Origin: Terramyces sp. JEL0728 | Taxonomy: Eukaryota; Chytridiomycota; Chytridiomycetes; Rhizophydiales; Terramycetaceae | Assembly: GCA_027603945.1 (NCBI GenBank) | Contig: JADIIU010000018.1 | Coordinates: forward strand, 95,248 to 159,247 | DNA: 64,000 nt | Direction of reading: 5' to 3' | In this document: positions 32,982-43,933 of the stretch, piece after piece | Layout of the letters: each line of letters begins with the position of its first letter | Numbering within the stretch: the stretch's first letter is position 1 | The notes under the pieces: model-generated | What the model was told of the DNA's origin: nothing | What the model saw: only the letters and a program-made list of their open reading frames with translations | Database searches by the model: none | Program-made: the position numbers and the translations under genes

Positions 32982-33468
32982 TTAATAACCATAAGATATA
33001 TTTTCAACGACAGACTTGTCTTGACCATACAATCCTTTGAATTCCTCAAATCCTCCCCTTAAAATGTTAATTTCCTGTTCAAAATGGCCGCTAGCTTGGT
33101 TTATAAAAGTACAGTATTTCTGAGCGCTTCTTGGTCCTACCATTAATTTGGCTTACCTCTAACTTGAGAGAGTGCACAATGGAATATCAACTTGGCGGCA
33201 TTCTTTAGCTCATCATGAACAGAGTTAATTTCTATATCATCGTTAAAGTGATGAGATGGGATGTTCTTGCATCCAACTATGTTTCCACCAACGAAATCTG
33301 TATCTCGAACATCAACCACTAGATAATCTCTACCTGCGACATGATCGGGGGCTTTAATGTACTGGTGAAGCTCTTGAGGAGTGATAAATGTTGGTACAGC
33401 CAAGAATCTTTTCTGTTTCTTTGTAGGTGAAGCTGGTCTATCTATTGTTAGTTCCACCTACCTCGCAT
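32982..33468 (-). CDS. Cdc25/Acr2-type rhodanese phosphatase
   Basis: 148 residues; introns 33442-33461 and 33137-33156 (both 20 nt). The first coding exon is 7 nt (ATGCGAG). Active-site loop HCALSQVRGPRSA has the CX5R of Cdc25-like phosphatases and arsenate reductases (fission yeast Ibp1, yeast Ych1/Acr2 class); the second intron falls just after the catalytic arginine codon. Length and the VVDVRDTDFVGGNI block match this small family. Substrate cannot be assigned from sequence. Confidence 0.88.
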
Positions 33469-33590
33469 TTTCAAAAAAAAGGTAAAATAAATCCACAGCT
33501 CTCATTTCGTTTTATTTAATATTAATATTATTGCGAAATACAACCAAAAAGTCGCCCATTTCAAGCCTGGCACTTTTCCAAAAATACAAA

Positions 33591-35610
33591 ATGAATTTTT
33601 CTGGACCAAAGTCTAATGTTTCTTCAACCACAGACTTCTTTTCTAGAGTTGAATCGCAGAAAAAGATTGTAGTAGAGGATGAGGAGGAAGACACAAGCAA
33701 GGAGATTGCACCTATTGATTTTTACGGAGTATTGAATGTGAATAGAAACGTAAACCAAATTAATATAGGCGACTGATTTGGAAATCAAGAATTCTTACAA
33801 GCGGCTATGCATGACATTTCATCCTGACAAGCATGGGGAAGATTCAAAGGAATTTGCAGAACATAAATTTCATTTAATTCAGGTAATTTGGGGCTAACCT
33901 AGAAAGCATACGACGGTTAGAAATTCACTAATTTAGTGCTAAACGATCCAAATAAGAGACATATATACGACTTGTATGGGGAGCAGGCTCTGAAAGATTC
34001 TTGGGATTTATCAGCCCCGTTAGATAAGGAACAGGTAATTGAGTGTTAAACCAGATTCGCCAGGAATACGAGCGCAGAGCAAATTTAAAGAAGCAGCTGG
34101 AAGAACAAAATATGGTGAAATCAAAGGGGGAAATCAGCATTGCATTCGATGCCACCAGAGTATTTCAGTATAGAGAAAAGGGAAGCTTGCTGGATGTTTT
34201 GGATTTGGACGACTTGCCCGAAATTCAGCATGCGATGGTTGTTCACTCTTGGGAAACTAGAGTAAATGATGAAACTTCTCTAACTTTGAGAGGAAATGTA
34301 GTGACAAAAAATGGATTAGGATCAGGAAATATATCACTCACCACGAGACATGTAGTGTCTCCGATGCTTTGGGGAGAAGTACTTTTGTCTAATTCAGGTT
34401 ACAGGAGCAATTGGTGACCAAAATGCAGTTGGATTAAAAATTGTAAAGAACTTTGATTCCGACACATTCTCAACATTCAATTTGAATTGCAACAATGTAA
34501 CTAACATTGCTACTACGGCCATTATGTTTGGTCGTAAAGTTGCTGATCATACGACTGGCTTTATAACGTACAAACCGACCCTGCATCTCCCATGGTTCGA
34601 CACTGGTGCAAACAACTCGTCTTGCATGCTGGGACTAGTGCACGACATAGACAAGGTTCAATCTGGAGTTGATATTCAAGGTAGTCGGTTGCTAATATCA
34701 AGCTGGGCTGCAGCAGTCATTTGTTTCAATATATCAAGCCAGACCTATTGGAAGCATCAAGGCAAAAGTGCAGATGACTATTGCAACCGGATCTGGACTT
34801 TCATTAGCAATAAGCGGAGATAGAAGGCTAGATAAGTCTACCAGAATTGGCGTTGGTGTTGAATGTGCTTCAGCGCAAGGCGTGACATTTAGAATCAAGC
34901 TAAACCGCTTGGGCCAGCGACTTACTATTCCGATTTTAATCTCAAACCAATTAGATTTTCGACTTGCCGCATTAACATTCGTAGTGCCTGTTGCAGGATA
35001 CATTGCGATCGATAAGTCTATCCTTGGACCTTGGAGAAAGGCAAGAGAGCAACAGTAATTGACATTAATTCTAGGAGGTTGGAAACGATTAGAAAAGAAA
35101 ATGCAGAAACACTAGAAAAGAGAAGGATGGAAGCTGAGCAAGCCTGTATGCTGCTGGCAGACTCTATAGCAAGAAAACTTGAGGCGGAGGAATCAAGGGA
35201 TGGATTGGTCGTTATTTCGGCCTTGTATGGCAAACTCCCGCCATCCACTCTGGAGTCTGTTCGAGTATTATCGCCGCAAGGCATTCAAGAGTTAGCAGCG
35301 TCCATCAAGGCTCAGTTTAAATTCCTTAAGAGCGCGGCTTTGCCAGTATCTCACAAACAGGAATATATCGATGTAACCATCCCAGTTCAAGCTCTGGTGT
35401 CTAACGGGCAGCTGCACATATCGGGAGGCCACAGTAAGAGCAATTTGATTGGATTCTACGATCCATGCTTTGGAGAAAAGAAGCAGCTTAGAATTACATA
35501 CCAATTCCAAGGAAGATTGCACCAAGTTACTGTTGGAGACAAGATGCCAGTCGCTGCCCCTTTGCGAGGTAATTTCCATCTAATTTGTAGCCCATTTTGT
35601 GTGTGTCTAA
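33591..35610 (+). CDS. DNAJC11-like J-domain protein
   Basis: 618 residues in nine exons; introns 33750-33768, 33883-33902, 33916-33936, 34035-34054, 34379-34397, 34681-34702, 35055-35074 and 35569-35590 (19-22 nt). The J domain (DFYGVLNV, FHPDKHGED, AYDVLNDPNKRHIYDLYGEQAL) keeps the HPD triad. A coiled region and a beta-rich domain follow, with the DUF3395-type end (VISALYGKLPP, DPCFGEKKQLRITYQF, LHQVTVGDK). DNAJC11 is associated with mitochondrial cristae and MICOS. Exon 3 is 13 nt. Confidence 0.88.
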
Positions 35611-35719
35611 ATTTACATCAATGTAATAAAGCAAATTCAATTTAAAAGAAAAAAGTTAGATTACACCAGAAGCCAATTGTTATTAAGAATCATTAACACT
35701 TCAAAAATACTTATTAGCA

Positions 35720-37791
35720 CTAATTTTGGCCATTATTCCAGTAACCGTTTTGTCTCTGGTTTGGATTTCCGTAGCCTTGTTGCGGTTGTTGGTATTGCAT
35801 CATATATGGCATGCCGAACTGTTGAGGTTGGTTTCCATAATAGCTTTGAGGAATTTGGCCCTGAGGAGCTGGGCTAGCACCTGATTGTTGTAATTTTGAA
35901 TCAAACCCAGGTCTTACATTACGGTTCTTGGAGTTGGGGGCGGTTTGTTTAAATTCCTTGTTGGGGACAGCCGCGCCAAATGTTTGGTAGTTGTGCTGTG
36001 CTCCAAATTTGTTGTAATCCATGGCACCAAGGTCTTCATAAGCAGGATACATTGGATTGCCATACGGATATGCATTACCAGGCACCATTCCAAATCCACT
36101 AGTTAGTCCTCCAGTGACCGAAGGGACAGTCTTTGCAGTTTGGGCATTGCCAGTTGCAGGGCTTCCTGATCCTGGCTGAGCTCCAGCTGGCTGTCCGTTA
36201 AACTGTCCATATCCAGCCTTTGCATTGTAACCGTAGACAGGCGCTTGGTAAGGCTGTTGGAATTGGTTGTGCATGTAGTATGGATAGTATGGATATCCTC
36301 CTTGATATTGTGGTAGGTGAGCTGTATGTGCAGTTTGGGCAGTTTCGGTAGAATGCTGAGTAGCTGGAGACTGTGATTGGTTTAGAGTGGAAGTTTGGCT
36401 GCCATCTTGATATTTATTGCCATATTCAGGTACAAAATAGCCCTACAGTAAAATATCAATTACCATTTGTTGTCTATGTTCAGTGTCATACATCATTGGG
36501 TTATATTCCATGCCTCCAAGCCCATTCATTCCAAACGGTGGTTGGAAATGCCCCATTCCTGGCGCACCAAAGCCAGCTGGAACTGATTCTGGCTGGGTTG
36601 GTTTCCCGTTAAACTGGGAGAATTCTTCCTGTCTTTCTGGACTTTTTGGAGTTGGTTTGGCTTCAGCTTCATTCTTTACTCCAAATGATCCAAATTGAAC
36701 GCCAGAGGCAGCTAAAACAGGATTTGCAGGAGGCATAACGACACCAGACTCTTGCTTTAATTTTCTTTGCCCTATTCTTTGATGGCCTAATCCTGGTGGT
36801 AAATGAGATTCAGGTTGAGTTTGTACAGTTACGGTTTGTTCCGAATCTTGATCATTAAATGTGGGTTTTGGAGAAGGTTGGAGCTTTGCTTTAGGGGACG
36901 GGGCAACTGGTTGAACTGGCGATGGTTCTTTGAAAGAAACAGCTACTTCAGGCTCCTGAATTACATCCCTTGATTTTTGCACTTTAACCACTTTCTTCAC
37001 TTGCACCACAGGCTCCAAAGTTTGAGCTGGAACAGGCTGCACTGTATCAGGTCTACCGTTAGAAGCCGCTTACCCTTTGACCACAGATGCCCAATTAGTA
37101 GTTTTGGAGACTTTGACTGGCGCTCCTTTTCCTCCAGCCTTCACAACAGTTATACTTTTTTTGGTGATGGTGAGCTTCTCAGTTTCCTTATCTAATGCAT
37201 CAACTTCTTGCTTTTCACTCCATTCTTTCTCATCGACTTTTACAGCCGTTTGATTCCAATCTTCAGTGTTAGCAACAGTTGCATCTGGTTCAACCATTCC
37301 CCATGTATCCTGTGGTTCTGTTGGCACGGCTGCTTCTCCTGATGACTTTTCTCCGCCATGTGGGATACCTTTTGTTAAGCTAATCGATACCTAATGTGAG
37401 ATAAATAACAACCTCTTCCAGAATGTCTACCTCCTCTTCCTCCTCTGCCGCCTCCACGGCCACCTCTGGAAGATCCTCTAATAGAATTGTTTTCTTGGTA
37501 GCGGTAGTTGATTTCCTTCTTTGGCTTTTCCTTTTTGGTTTTCTTGCCATCCTTCCATTGCTCAGCTTGGCCTTAAATTAAGCAAAATCAATCACCTTCG
37601 GATATTCTAGATGCTGCTAATGTAACATCGCCGTTCACTTCTTCTAATAATGCAATTAAATCCATATCTGTCCAACTTTCAAATATTCCCTTAAGGGTAG
37701 ATACTTCTGATTGGTATTTTTTGGCTAATTCTTCATCACTTTGTCGCAACTGCGATTTATTACTGGTCACTGCTGTTAACTTATCGATACT
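35720..37791 (-). CDS. DEF1: Def1-like RNA polymerase II degradation factor (CUE domain)
   Basis: 646 residues in six exons; introns 37770-37790, 37572-37595, 37369-37412, 37053-37073 and 36443-36463 (21, 24, 44, 21, 21 nt). The N-terminal CUE-type domain (VSTLKGIFESWTDMDLIALL, ASRIS) is followed by an RGG-rich stretch, a charged region and a long Gln/Pro/Asn/Gly/Tyr-rich tail, the layout of fungal Def1. Def1 recruits the ligases that ubiquitinate stalled Rpb1. The start codon itself is split (A at 37791, TG at 37769-37768), and the 44-nt intron is two abutting 22-nt units. Confidence 0.85.
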
Positions 37792-37924
37792 TCTGATCTG
37801 CTTTGTAGAGGAAGAAAATCATAGCCCTGAATAAGGGCTAAATTTTTAAATCATGTGATTGCTACCCAAATAGGTTTTAAGCACACAATTTGTAAATCAA
37901 GAGTAACAGCGGAAGCTTAAGAGA

Positions 37925-37930
37925 TATAAA
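37925..37930 (+). promoter_or_regulatory. TATA box upstream of MCR1
   Basis: TATAAA, 79 bp before the MCR1 ATG and 30 bp before an upstream ATG at 37960 that opens another frame. The spacing suggests a 5' leader of about 45 nt. Confidence 0.4.
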
Positions 37931-38008
37931 GAGCATCCACTGGAAAACTTGCAATCACAATGCGGATCAACTCACTATTTTTTGTGGTGCTGAAAATTTT
38001 CCAGAACA

Positions 38009-38964
38009 ATGCTTGGCATCAGACGATCGTTTGCAACTGCAGCAGCCAAGTCGTCTTCCAATACCTGGCTATTTTTGGGAGCTGCTGGATTAGTTGGAGG
38101 CGGTTATTATTTTTACAGCACTCAAAAGCCTGTTACTCCAGTTCCAGCATTGAACAAGGAATGGCAATCTTTTACCTTAAAGGAAGTAATACCAAATTAA
38201 CTATGATTTTTCCGGTCAGCCATGACACTAAAGGATTCAGATTCGCATTACCGCCAGGAGCAACCCACCTTGGACTTCCAATTGCATCTTGCGTCCTTAC
38301 TAAATACCAAGATGGAGTAAAAGCTGATGGTAAACCAAACAATGTCATCCGTCCTTACACCCCAATTGAAGATCCTGCACAAAAAACCGACTACTTTGAT
38401 TTAATTATCAAATGCTATCCCGACGGTAAAATGACCAAGCACATCCATAGCTTGAAGGTTGGTGATCAATTGGAAATTAAAGGCCCAAATCCAAAGTGGG
38501 ACTACAAAGCCAATGAATTCAAACGTCTCGGCATGATTGCTGGTGGAACTGGTAATAATCAGTTAATTTAAGGGATCACTCCAATGCTTCAAGTTATTCA
38601 ACGTATTTTGTCTGATCCTGTTGACAAGACCCAAATAGATTTGGTATTTGCTAACAATACCGAACAAGATATTTTGCTCAAAGATTACCTCGACGAACTT
38701 GCTACAAAGAGAGCTGATCAATTCAAAGTTCACTATGTTGTTTTGAAGCCTTCAAAGGAATGGAAGCACGCTACTGGTTATGTCAACGAACCAATTATTA
38801 AGAACATTATGCCTGAACCAAAAGCCGGAAAGGTATTCGTTTGCGGACCACCGCCAATGATGGCAGCCATTTCTGGTCCAAAAGCCAAGGATTTTTCGCA
38901 AGGAGAAGCTGGTGGTTTGTTGAAAAAGTTGGGCTACTCTGAAGCAGATATTTACAAATTTTAA
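38009..38964 (+). CDS. MCR1: NADH-cytochrome b5 reductase, mitochondrial (Mcr1)
   Basis: 304 residues; introns 38186-38205 (20 nt, GT...TG) and 38552-38572 (21 nt, GT-AG). Mitochondrial leader MLGIRRSFATAAAKSSSN, membrane anchor WLFLGAAGLVGGGYYFY, then the FAD/NADH reductase: RPYTPIED (FAD), GGTGITPMLQ (NADH), VCGPPPMM. The enzyme feeds electrons to cytochrome b5 and D-erythroascorbyl radicals at the outer membrane and intermembrane space. The first junction FTLKE-IFPVSHDTKGF can only be made with a TG acceptor. ATAAA follows the stop. Confidence 0.93.
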
Positions 38965-38993
38965 ATAAACTGGCATTCACTTTGTGCTATTAT

Positions 38994-41900
38994 TTATTTT
39001 GCCCATGCATTTATATAATCAAGATATTCAGGTATTGTTGGGTCTTGAGGTTTCGATTTCTCTTCCTCATCTTTGACTTCATTTGCCTCGAGAGCCTAAA
39101 ATTAACTAGATCTACCTTTTGTCTTCGTTCCATACCGTCAAAAATAGCATCTTGATAATACTCCAAGTTGTGGTGCAAAATCGATTCTCTGATACCTCGG
39201 GTATCCAACCACGCCAAGAGTTGCTCAATCTAGGTTAATTTGCAAATGTACTTGCGTTGTGTCAGAGTAATATCCCCACTGCCCGTCTAATAGCCCCGTC
39301 CTTAGTTCAGATTGGTGAAAGTATAGCCCTGTATTCTTGCTTTCATCAGTTTCAGATCCAAAGAATTCTTCAACAAACAAATAGCCAGTGGAATATTCGT
39401 GTAGGATTTCTGGATCTGGAGCCATATTACCCCTGTCCGAAGCGGGGAATTTTGTTACAGCGTCTAACGAGATCATTCCATAACCCCCGTCAAACCACCA
39501 GTATCTGTTACAAAATCTATCTCTTCCCAACGGTTTTGATCGGATAATTGCTTGAGTTGCTCTTAGCTCAAATTCGATGATTTCTTCCCTGCGACAGTAG
39601 GTTCGATCTTTTTCCTCCATTTCTTCATGTTGCTTGTTTTAAATTTTGCCTACCTTTTTTAAAGTCTGCTGTTCATCAGTCAACTCAACTTCTTGTGCTT
39701 GCTCAACCTTCTTTTCCTTTTCGACCTTCATCTTTCTTCTTATTCTTGCACTGCGGATAGGATTTCTGTGTTAGAAAATCAATACAGTTCGTTATCGGAA
39801 TCGTTGTTGTCACTGTTATGGTCAATCTCGTCATTTTCAACTGGTGCCTCGACATTGGCATTCTCGGCTAGCTGCGGATTTTGCTTGATAAATTCAGCAA
39901 GGGCTGCAGCGTTTTGTTTTCTGGTACGCACTAATTCTCTTTGTTCCTTTTTTAACTCTGTGATTTTTTCAAAGGCTTCATCACGATAAACACGGATTTG
40001 ATCGCAATCCGGTACTAGTTCGTCCACCAAAAAAGCCAACACTTCAATTTTTTCATCGGCAGAAAGGGTAAGGAAACCTAATTCGGTCCTTGTGCATAAT
40101 TCTTCAAACCCAAGTAAACCAACTTTCTTTTTTGGCTTTGGAGGGGCTTTAGATTTAGGTGTTGCCTTCTTCTTGCTCTTTGGAGCTTTACTTGGCGTTC
40201 TCTTGTCCGGCTGCGACCTAGTTGAACGAGTAGATCTATTTGATTTAGGAGCTTTTTCGGGTTCCCAATCATCTTCTTCATCAGACAATTCAATAGTCTT
40301 TCTCTTCTTTGGGGTTTTTTGAACTTTGGGGGTTTCTTCTTCCTCTTCCAATTCATCAATTTCCTCTTCTTCATTTGTTGTGCCAGAGAGTTCAACGTCA
40401 ACCGGTGTGTCTACATCCATGCTTTCTTCTGCTTCTACAGGTTTTACTGCAGTTGGTTTTAGTAGTTTCAGTAATATTTGCCATTTAGAAGCAGCAACTT
40501 TGGGTTTGTAACAATCTTTAACAAGCCCAAACAAAGCAACCGACCATGCTTTTAAATTTTCAACTGGCGAGTAATTGATGTAGGCTTTAGTACCCTTTTT
40601 TGGTTTCTTTGCTGGTGCTCCCCATTGCCCAGTTCTCCACTTAAACCATTGATCGACACCAACCTTTTCTGAATCATTGAAACTTTTGTAGTGCGTCGCC
40701 AGTAGTGTTATTAGCTCATTCTGTTCAGCATCCTCTGAATACTTTCCATCTTCATTTAATTCAGGCACTCCAAAATATAATGGGTTAGTGTTGTTTACGT
40801 AGTCATATTTCGAATGATATTCACCACAAGCAATGCTTAGCAAACTTGCAAATATTTCACAAATCAAATCACACGGAGGATCAACTTCACTGTAGGATAA
40901 TGCTGCAAGGAAATCATGGAATTTGGAAGGATACAAACGCAAAGGCTTTCCATAGACTGTGATAAATGTGTAAACTCTAATGAGGTTGAATGCGTTTGCC
41001 GGCGACACTGCTCCATAGTCAGTACTAAGTATAGGTCTTTCTGGCGCAGGTGTGTCAAGTTTTTTTGCATATTGTGGGTCGAATAATTCAGTGTCTTCGA
41101 TTGGAGAATTATACACTAGATTAATGCAAGAACTACAATCCATTGGCTTTCTTTTTCCCCTCTTCCCCGAGGGATCGTCTTCATATTTTTGTTTGAGACC
41201 AAAATTCTCTGGAGGCTCACTTGGTAATCCATACTTGATGACAAGCGATGGCTATATTATAAATCAATCACCTTTACATGCCATGGACTGCCTATCCATT
41301 TATCCTTTGTAGCAACCTCCTTTACATACTTTTTAAATGTTTGCTTCGACAATTGCTGCCTTCCTCTGCGCATTTGGCCTGGCAAAACTATATACTCTTT
41401 GGATGGCATGCTGCAAAGTTGAATTCTGTAATGGTAAGGATCGTCTGGGACTCTGCTATTGTCCTCGCGGGCTTCTCTAGCTTCTCTTTGCATTTGACGC
41501 TTGTCTCCCACCCTTTTTTCTAAGGTAACCGGAACAGTTTGATCTATTTTTCCCAATATTATTGCTTTTTCAACTGATCTTTCGGCTCCAGCAGTTGGGA
41601 CATCAATGTAAACATATTCATTCACAAATCGAGTACCACGGAAATAATCATAAATGTGATCTACCAAGTCATTTAGAGAGAGACGATCTAGATTAAATAT
41701 CGATTTACTGAAATGGATGAGTTCCAAAGTTGGTTTGATCCATACTGGAGGGAATTTAGCATCCAGTTTTGCAGTTGTTTTTCTTTCCGACTCCAAGGCA
41801 GCTTTGTATGTGAGGTTCTGCTTGTTTGTCATTTCGCAAGTCCACATTTTCTGTCGATATAGCACAATGCGGTCGTAATAATCCCTAAGGTTATAACAGG

Positions 41901-42029
41901 CTACTGATACGATGTGAAGATTTCGCCAGTATATGGGATATAAAACACTTTATCGTCTTCTAAAGCTTTCAGCGCTTCGTCAGAGGGTAATTCCGCTTGG
42001 GAATAGGCTGGATTGTTGCAAATGGGCAT
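38994..42029 (-). CDS. ITC1: Itc1/ACF1-like ISWI complex subunit (WAC, DDT, WHIM)
   Basis: 970 residues in seven exons; introns 41885-41904, 41253-41272, 39766-39785, 39633-39653, 39230-39251 and 39096-39115 (20-22 nt). N-terminal WAC domain (VFYIPYTGEIFTSYQDYYDR, WTCEMTNKQNLTYKAALESE), a DDT domain (FLAALSYSEVDPPCDLICEI), a basic/acidic middle with KSKKKATPKSKAPPKPKKK, then WHIM motifs (LGFLTLSADEKIEVLAFLVD; SKPLGRDRFCNRYWWFDGGY). Subunits of this type guide ISWI nucleosome spacing. No PHD or bromodomain is visible, as in yeast Itc1. Confidence 0.92.
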
Positions 42030-42075
42030 TCCACACGAACGTGATTGAAAGAAAAAAAGGTTTCATTCGCATTTA

Positions 42076-43077
42076 TTAAACCATCTCAATATCATTACTT
42101 AATAGACAAATAGCATCCTGCAGCAATTCGTCGGGAACAAAGCCCTCACCCATCGCTTTAAATTTTTCATCCAGCTACGTCAAACTTTTAATTACCTTTA
42201 CAACTTGTTCAAGACACTCCTTTGCATCCTGCTTTAAAATCTCGTTATCAGCGTCTAATTCTGACATTTTGAGATAACAGAAACCAAATAAATACCAAGA
42301 TTCGGCATCTTCATCATTTTCAGCTTGACAGGTTTCCAACACTGCCAATGCTCTTTCGAATAAACCCACCTCCATTAAAAATTTCGATAGCGCAATACGC
42401 GACGGATAAATAGGCCAAGATGGATCCACCGCAGTGACTTTGTCTTCCTCTGGTTCTTTATACCAAAGGTCCATGCTTTGCTCGAGAAATTGTTTCGCTT
42501 CTGCGTCCCTGCATTGGGATAGCCTTACAGATGCAAGCATAGAATAGCATTCAGAATTCTTGCTGTCATTTTGGATTGCCAAGTGCATATATCCTTCGCA
42601 TTTCGACTCTGCTTCTGCTTCATCGCTGCATTAATTTAACTTACCATAAATCCGTCATGTATATTTCTGTCAATGCAATCAGCGCGGTGGAATACTGTCT
42701 ATAAATATCCTGCAATTAACTCAAAGTACTTTGTCCTGGGCCGACTTTATGTATTCTCCCAGCAGTGCAACTCCTTTTTCATAGAAACCCACTGCTTCTT
42801 TGCCAGAGTGCAATTGCCCCAGTTGTAAATACGCTCCGAAACTTTCTTTGATATTAATAGATTTCTTTAGCCAATCTACTGCTAAATGAACGGTGTTTGC
42901 CTCTGTTTCTTCTAATTGTAAAGTATCCACCAGCAGTGTGCCGATTTGAGCGGCAATATCTCCCCGCTGTTCAATTTCAAACGCTCTTTCAAGAAATTTT
43001 ACTGCCAGCTGTGGTTGGAATGAATCCCGTGCCTTTTCTGCTTGCTCTAATAATTTGTCAATTGGGTATTGCTCCAT
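42076..43077 (-). CDS. TPR protein, probably Acl4-like ribosomal-protein chaperone
   Basis: 313 residues in four exons; introns 42710-42729, 42626-42644 and 42175-42195 (20, 19, 21 nt). TPR-like helices cover most of the length: AVKFLERAFEIEQ, AYLQLGQL, NSECYSMLASVRLSQ, DAESWYLFGFCYLKM. An acidic C-terminus ends LLSNDIEMV. Length and the closing block (KFKAMGEGFVPDELL) resemble Acl4, the Rpl4 chaperone, but TPR arrays are hard to assign. The stop overlaps AATAAA. Confidence 0.7.
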
Positions 43078-43250
43078 TGAAAAAAAAATTATAAAATTGG
43101 AAAATATATATCAGGAGAGCAATCTTGGTAACTTTTCGGTTATATGGCCAGCGTGAGAGTGATAATTATCAGTTAATCAACCAGAGTGGCTGGTAGATAT
43201 CAACTCGGCAATCACCAGATTAAAGAACCAAAACTACTAACTAATGACGT

Positions 43251-43874
43251 TTATTGAAGCTTAGCAGCGGCATTCTTTTCCTTGATTTTCTGGTTATTGT
43301 ATTTCAATAATATATTTTCAACATTTTCAAAATCAATTCCCGACTTTTCAGGCTCTTCAACCGCCCAATAAATCGGCTCAGTATTATTTTCTAGTTCCTT
43401 TGGCGGGTCCTGTAATACTATAATTTTGGTGACCATTGGTGAAAAGATTGGGATTTTCATTTCCACTCCAGTTCCCATAATAACCGAGCGTAACGTTATA
43501 TTTGACGCTAGGCCTTTGCTTTTTACGGCCATTAGTACTCCTGCGAATGATTTGCTTTGTGGTGATAGCCTTGAAGACACCTGTTCAACCAGCAATATTG
43601 CACCAGGTCTGACAGTTTTTTCTGATAAAAACATCTTTGTTCTTCCCTCTAGATCGTACCTGAGTTGGTTTTCGTAATCAATTGATCGCATTAATGTTTG
43701 TGGTTCCTTTCTGTGTCTTGGATGTGGTGGTAAATTCAACTCGGTTGGATGAATTCCTTTGACATTTGGGAGTTTATCCAGAGGTTTCCTAGGAATGAAA
43801 TATCCTAGCGGCTCTAATTTCTCTGCTACTGCTGCTTGAGGCTTTGCTGCGTATAATCTCTTGAACAACTTCAT
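43251..43874 (-). CDS. Mitochondrial ribosomal protein bL19
   Basis: 207 residues, no intron, ATG at 43874 (the longer frame starts at TTG). Basic leader MKLFKRLYAAKPQ for mitochondrial import. The bL19 core is clear: VRPGAILLVEQVSS, KSFAGVLMAVKSKGLASNIT, LRSVIMGTGVEMKIPIFSPM, VTKIIVLQDPP. Component of the large mitoribosomal subunit, so the organism translates in its mitochondria. The stop overlaps AATAAA. Confidence 0.88.
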   Translation of the reverse strand: MKLFKRLYAAKPQAAVAEKLEPLGYFIPRKPLDKLPNVKGIHPTELNLPPHPRHRKEPQTLMRSIDYENQLRYDLEGRTKMFLSEKTVRPGAILLVEQVSSRLSPQSKSFAGVLMAVKSKGLASNITLRSVIMGTGVEMKIPIFSPMVTKIIVLQDPPKELENNTEPIYWAVEEPEKSGIDFENVENILLKYNNQKIKEKNAAAKLQ

Positions 43875-43933
43875 CTCGAAAAAAAGATAAAAAATTTTAA
43901 TCAAATAAATAATCTCTGCAGTTTTTATTGGCG

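Noticed and set aside
37960..38571. Alternative long frame through MCR1 starting MRINSLFF
   Set aside because: Its first 80 residues are not Mcr1-like, whereas the overlapping frame gives a textbook Mcr1 leader and membrane anchor. It is open by chance upstream of exon 2.
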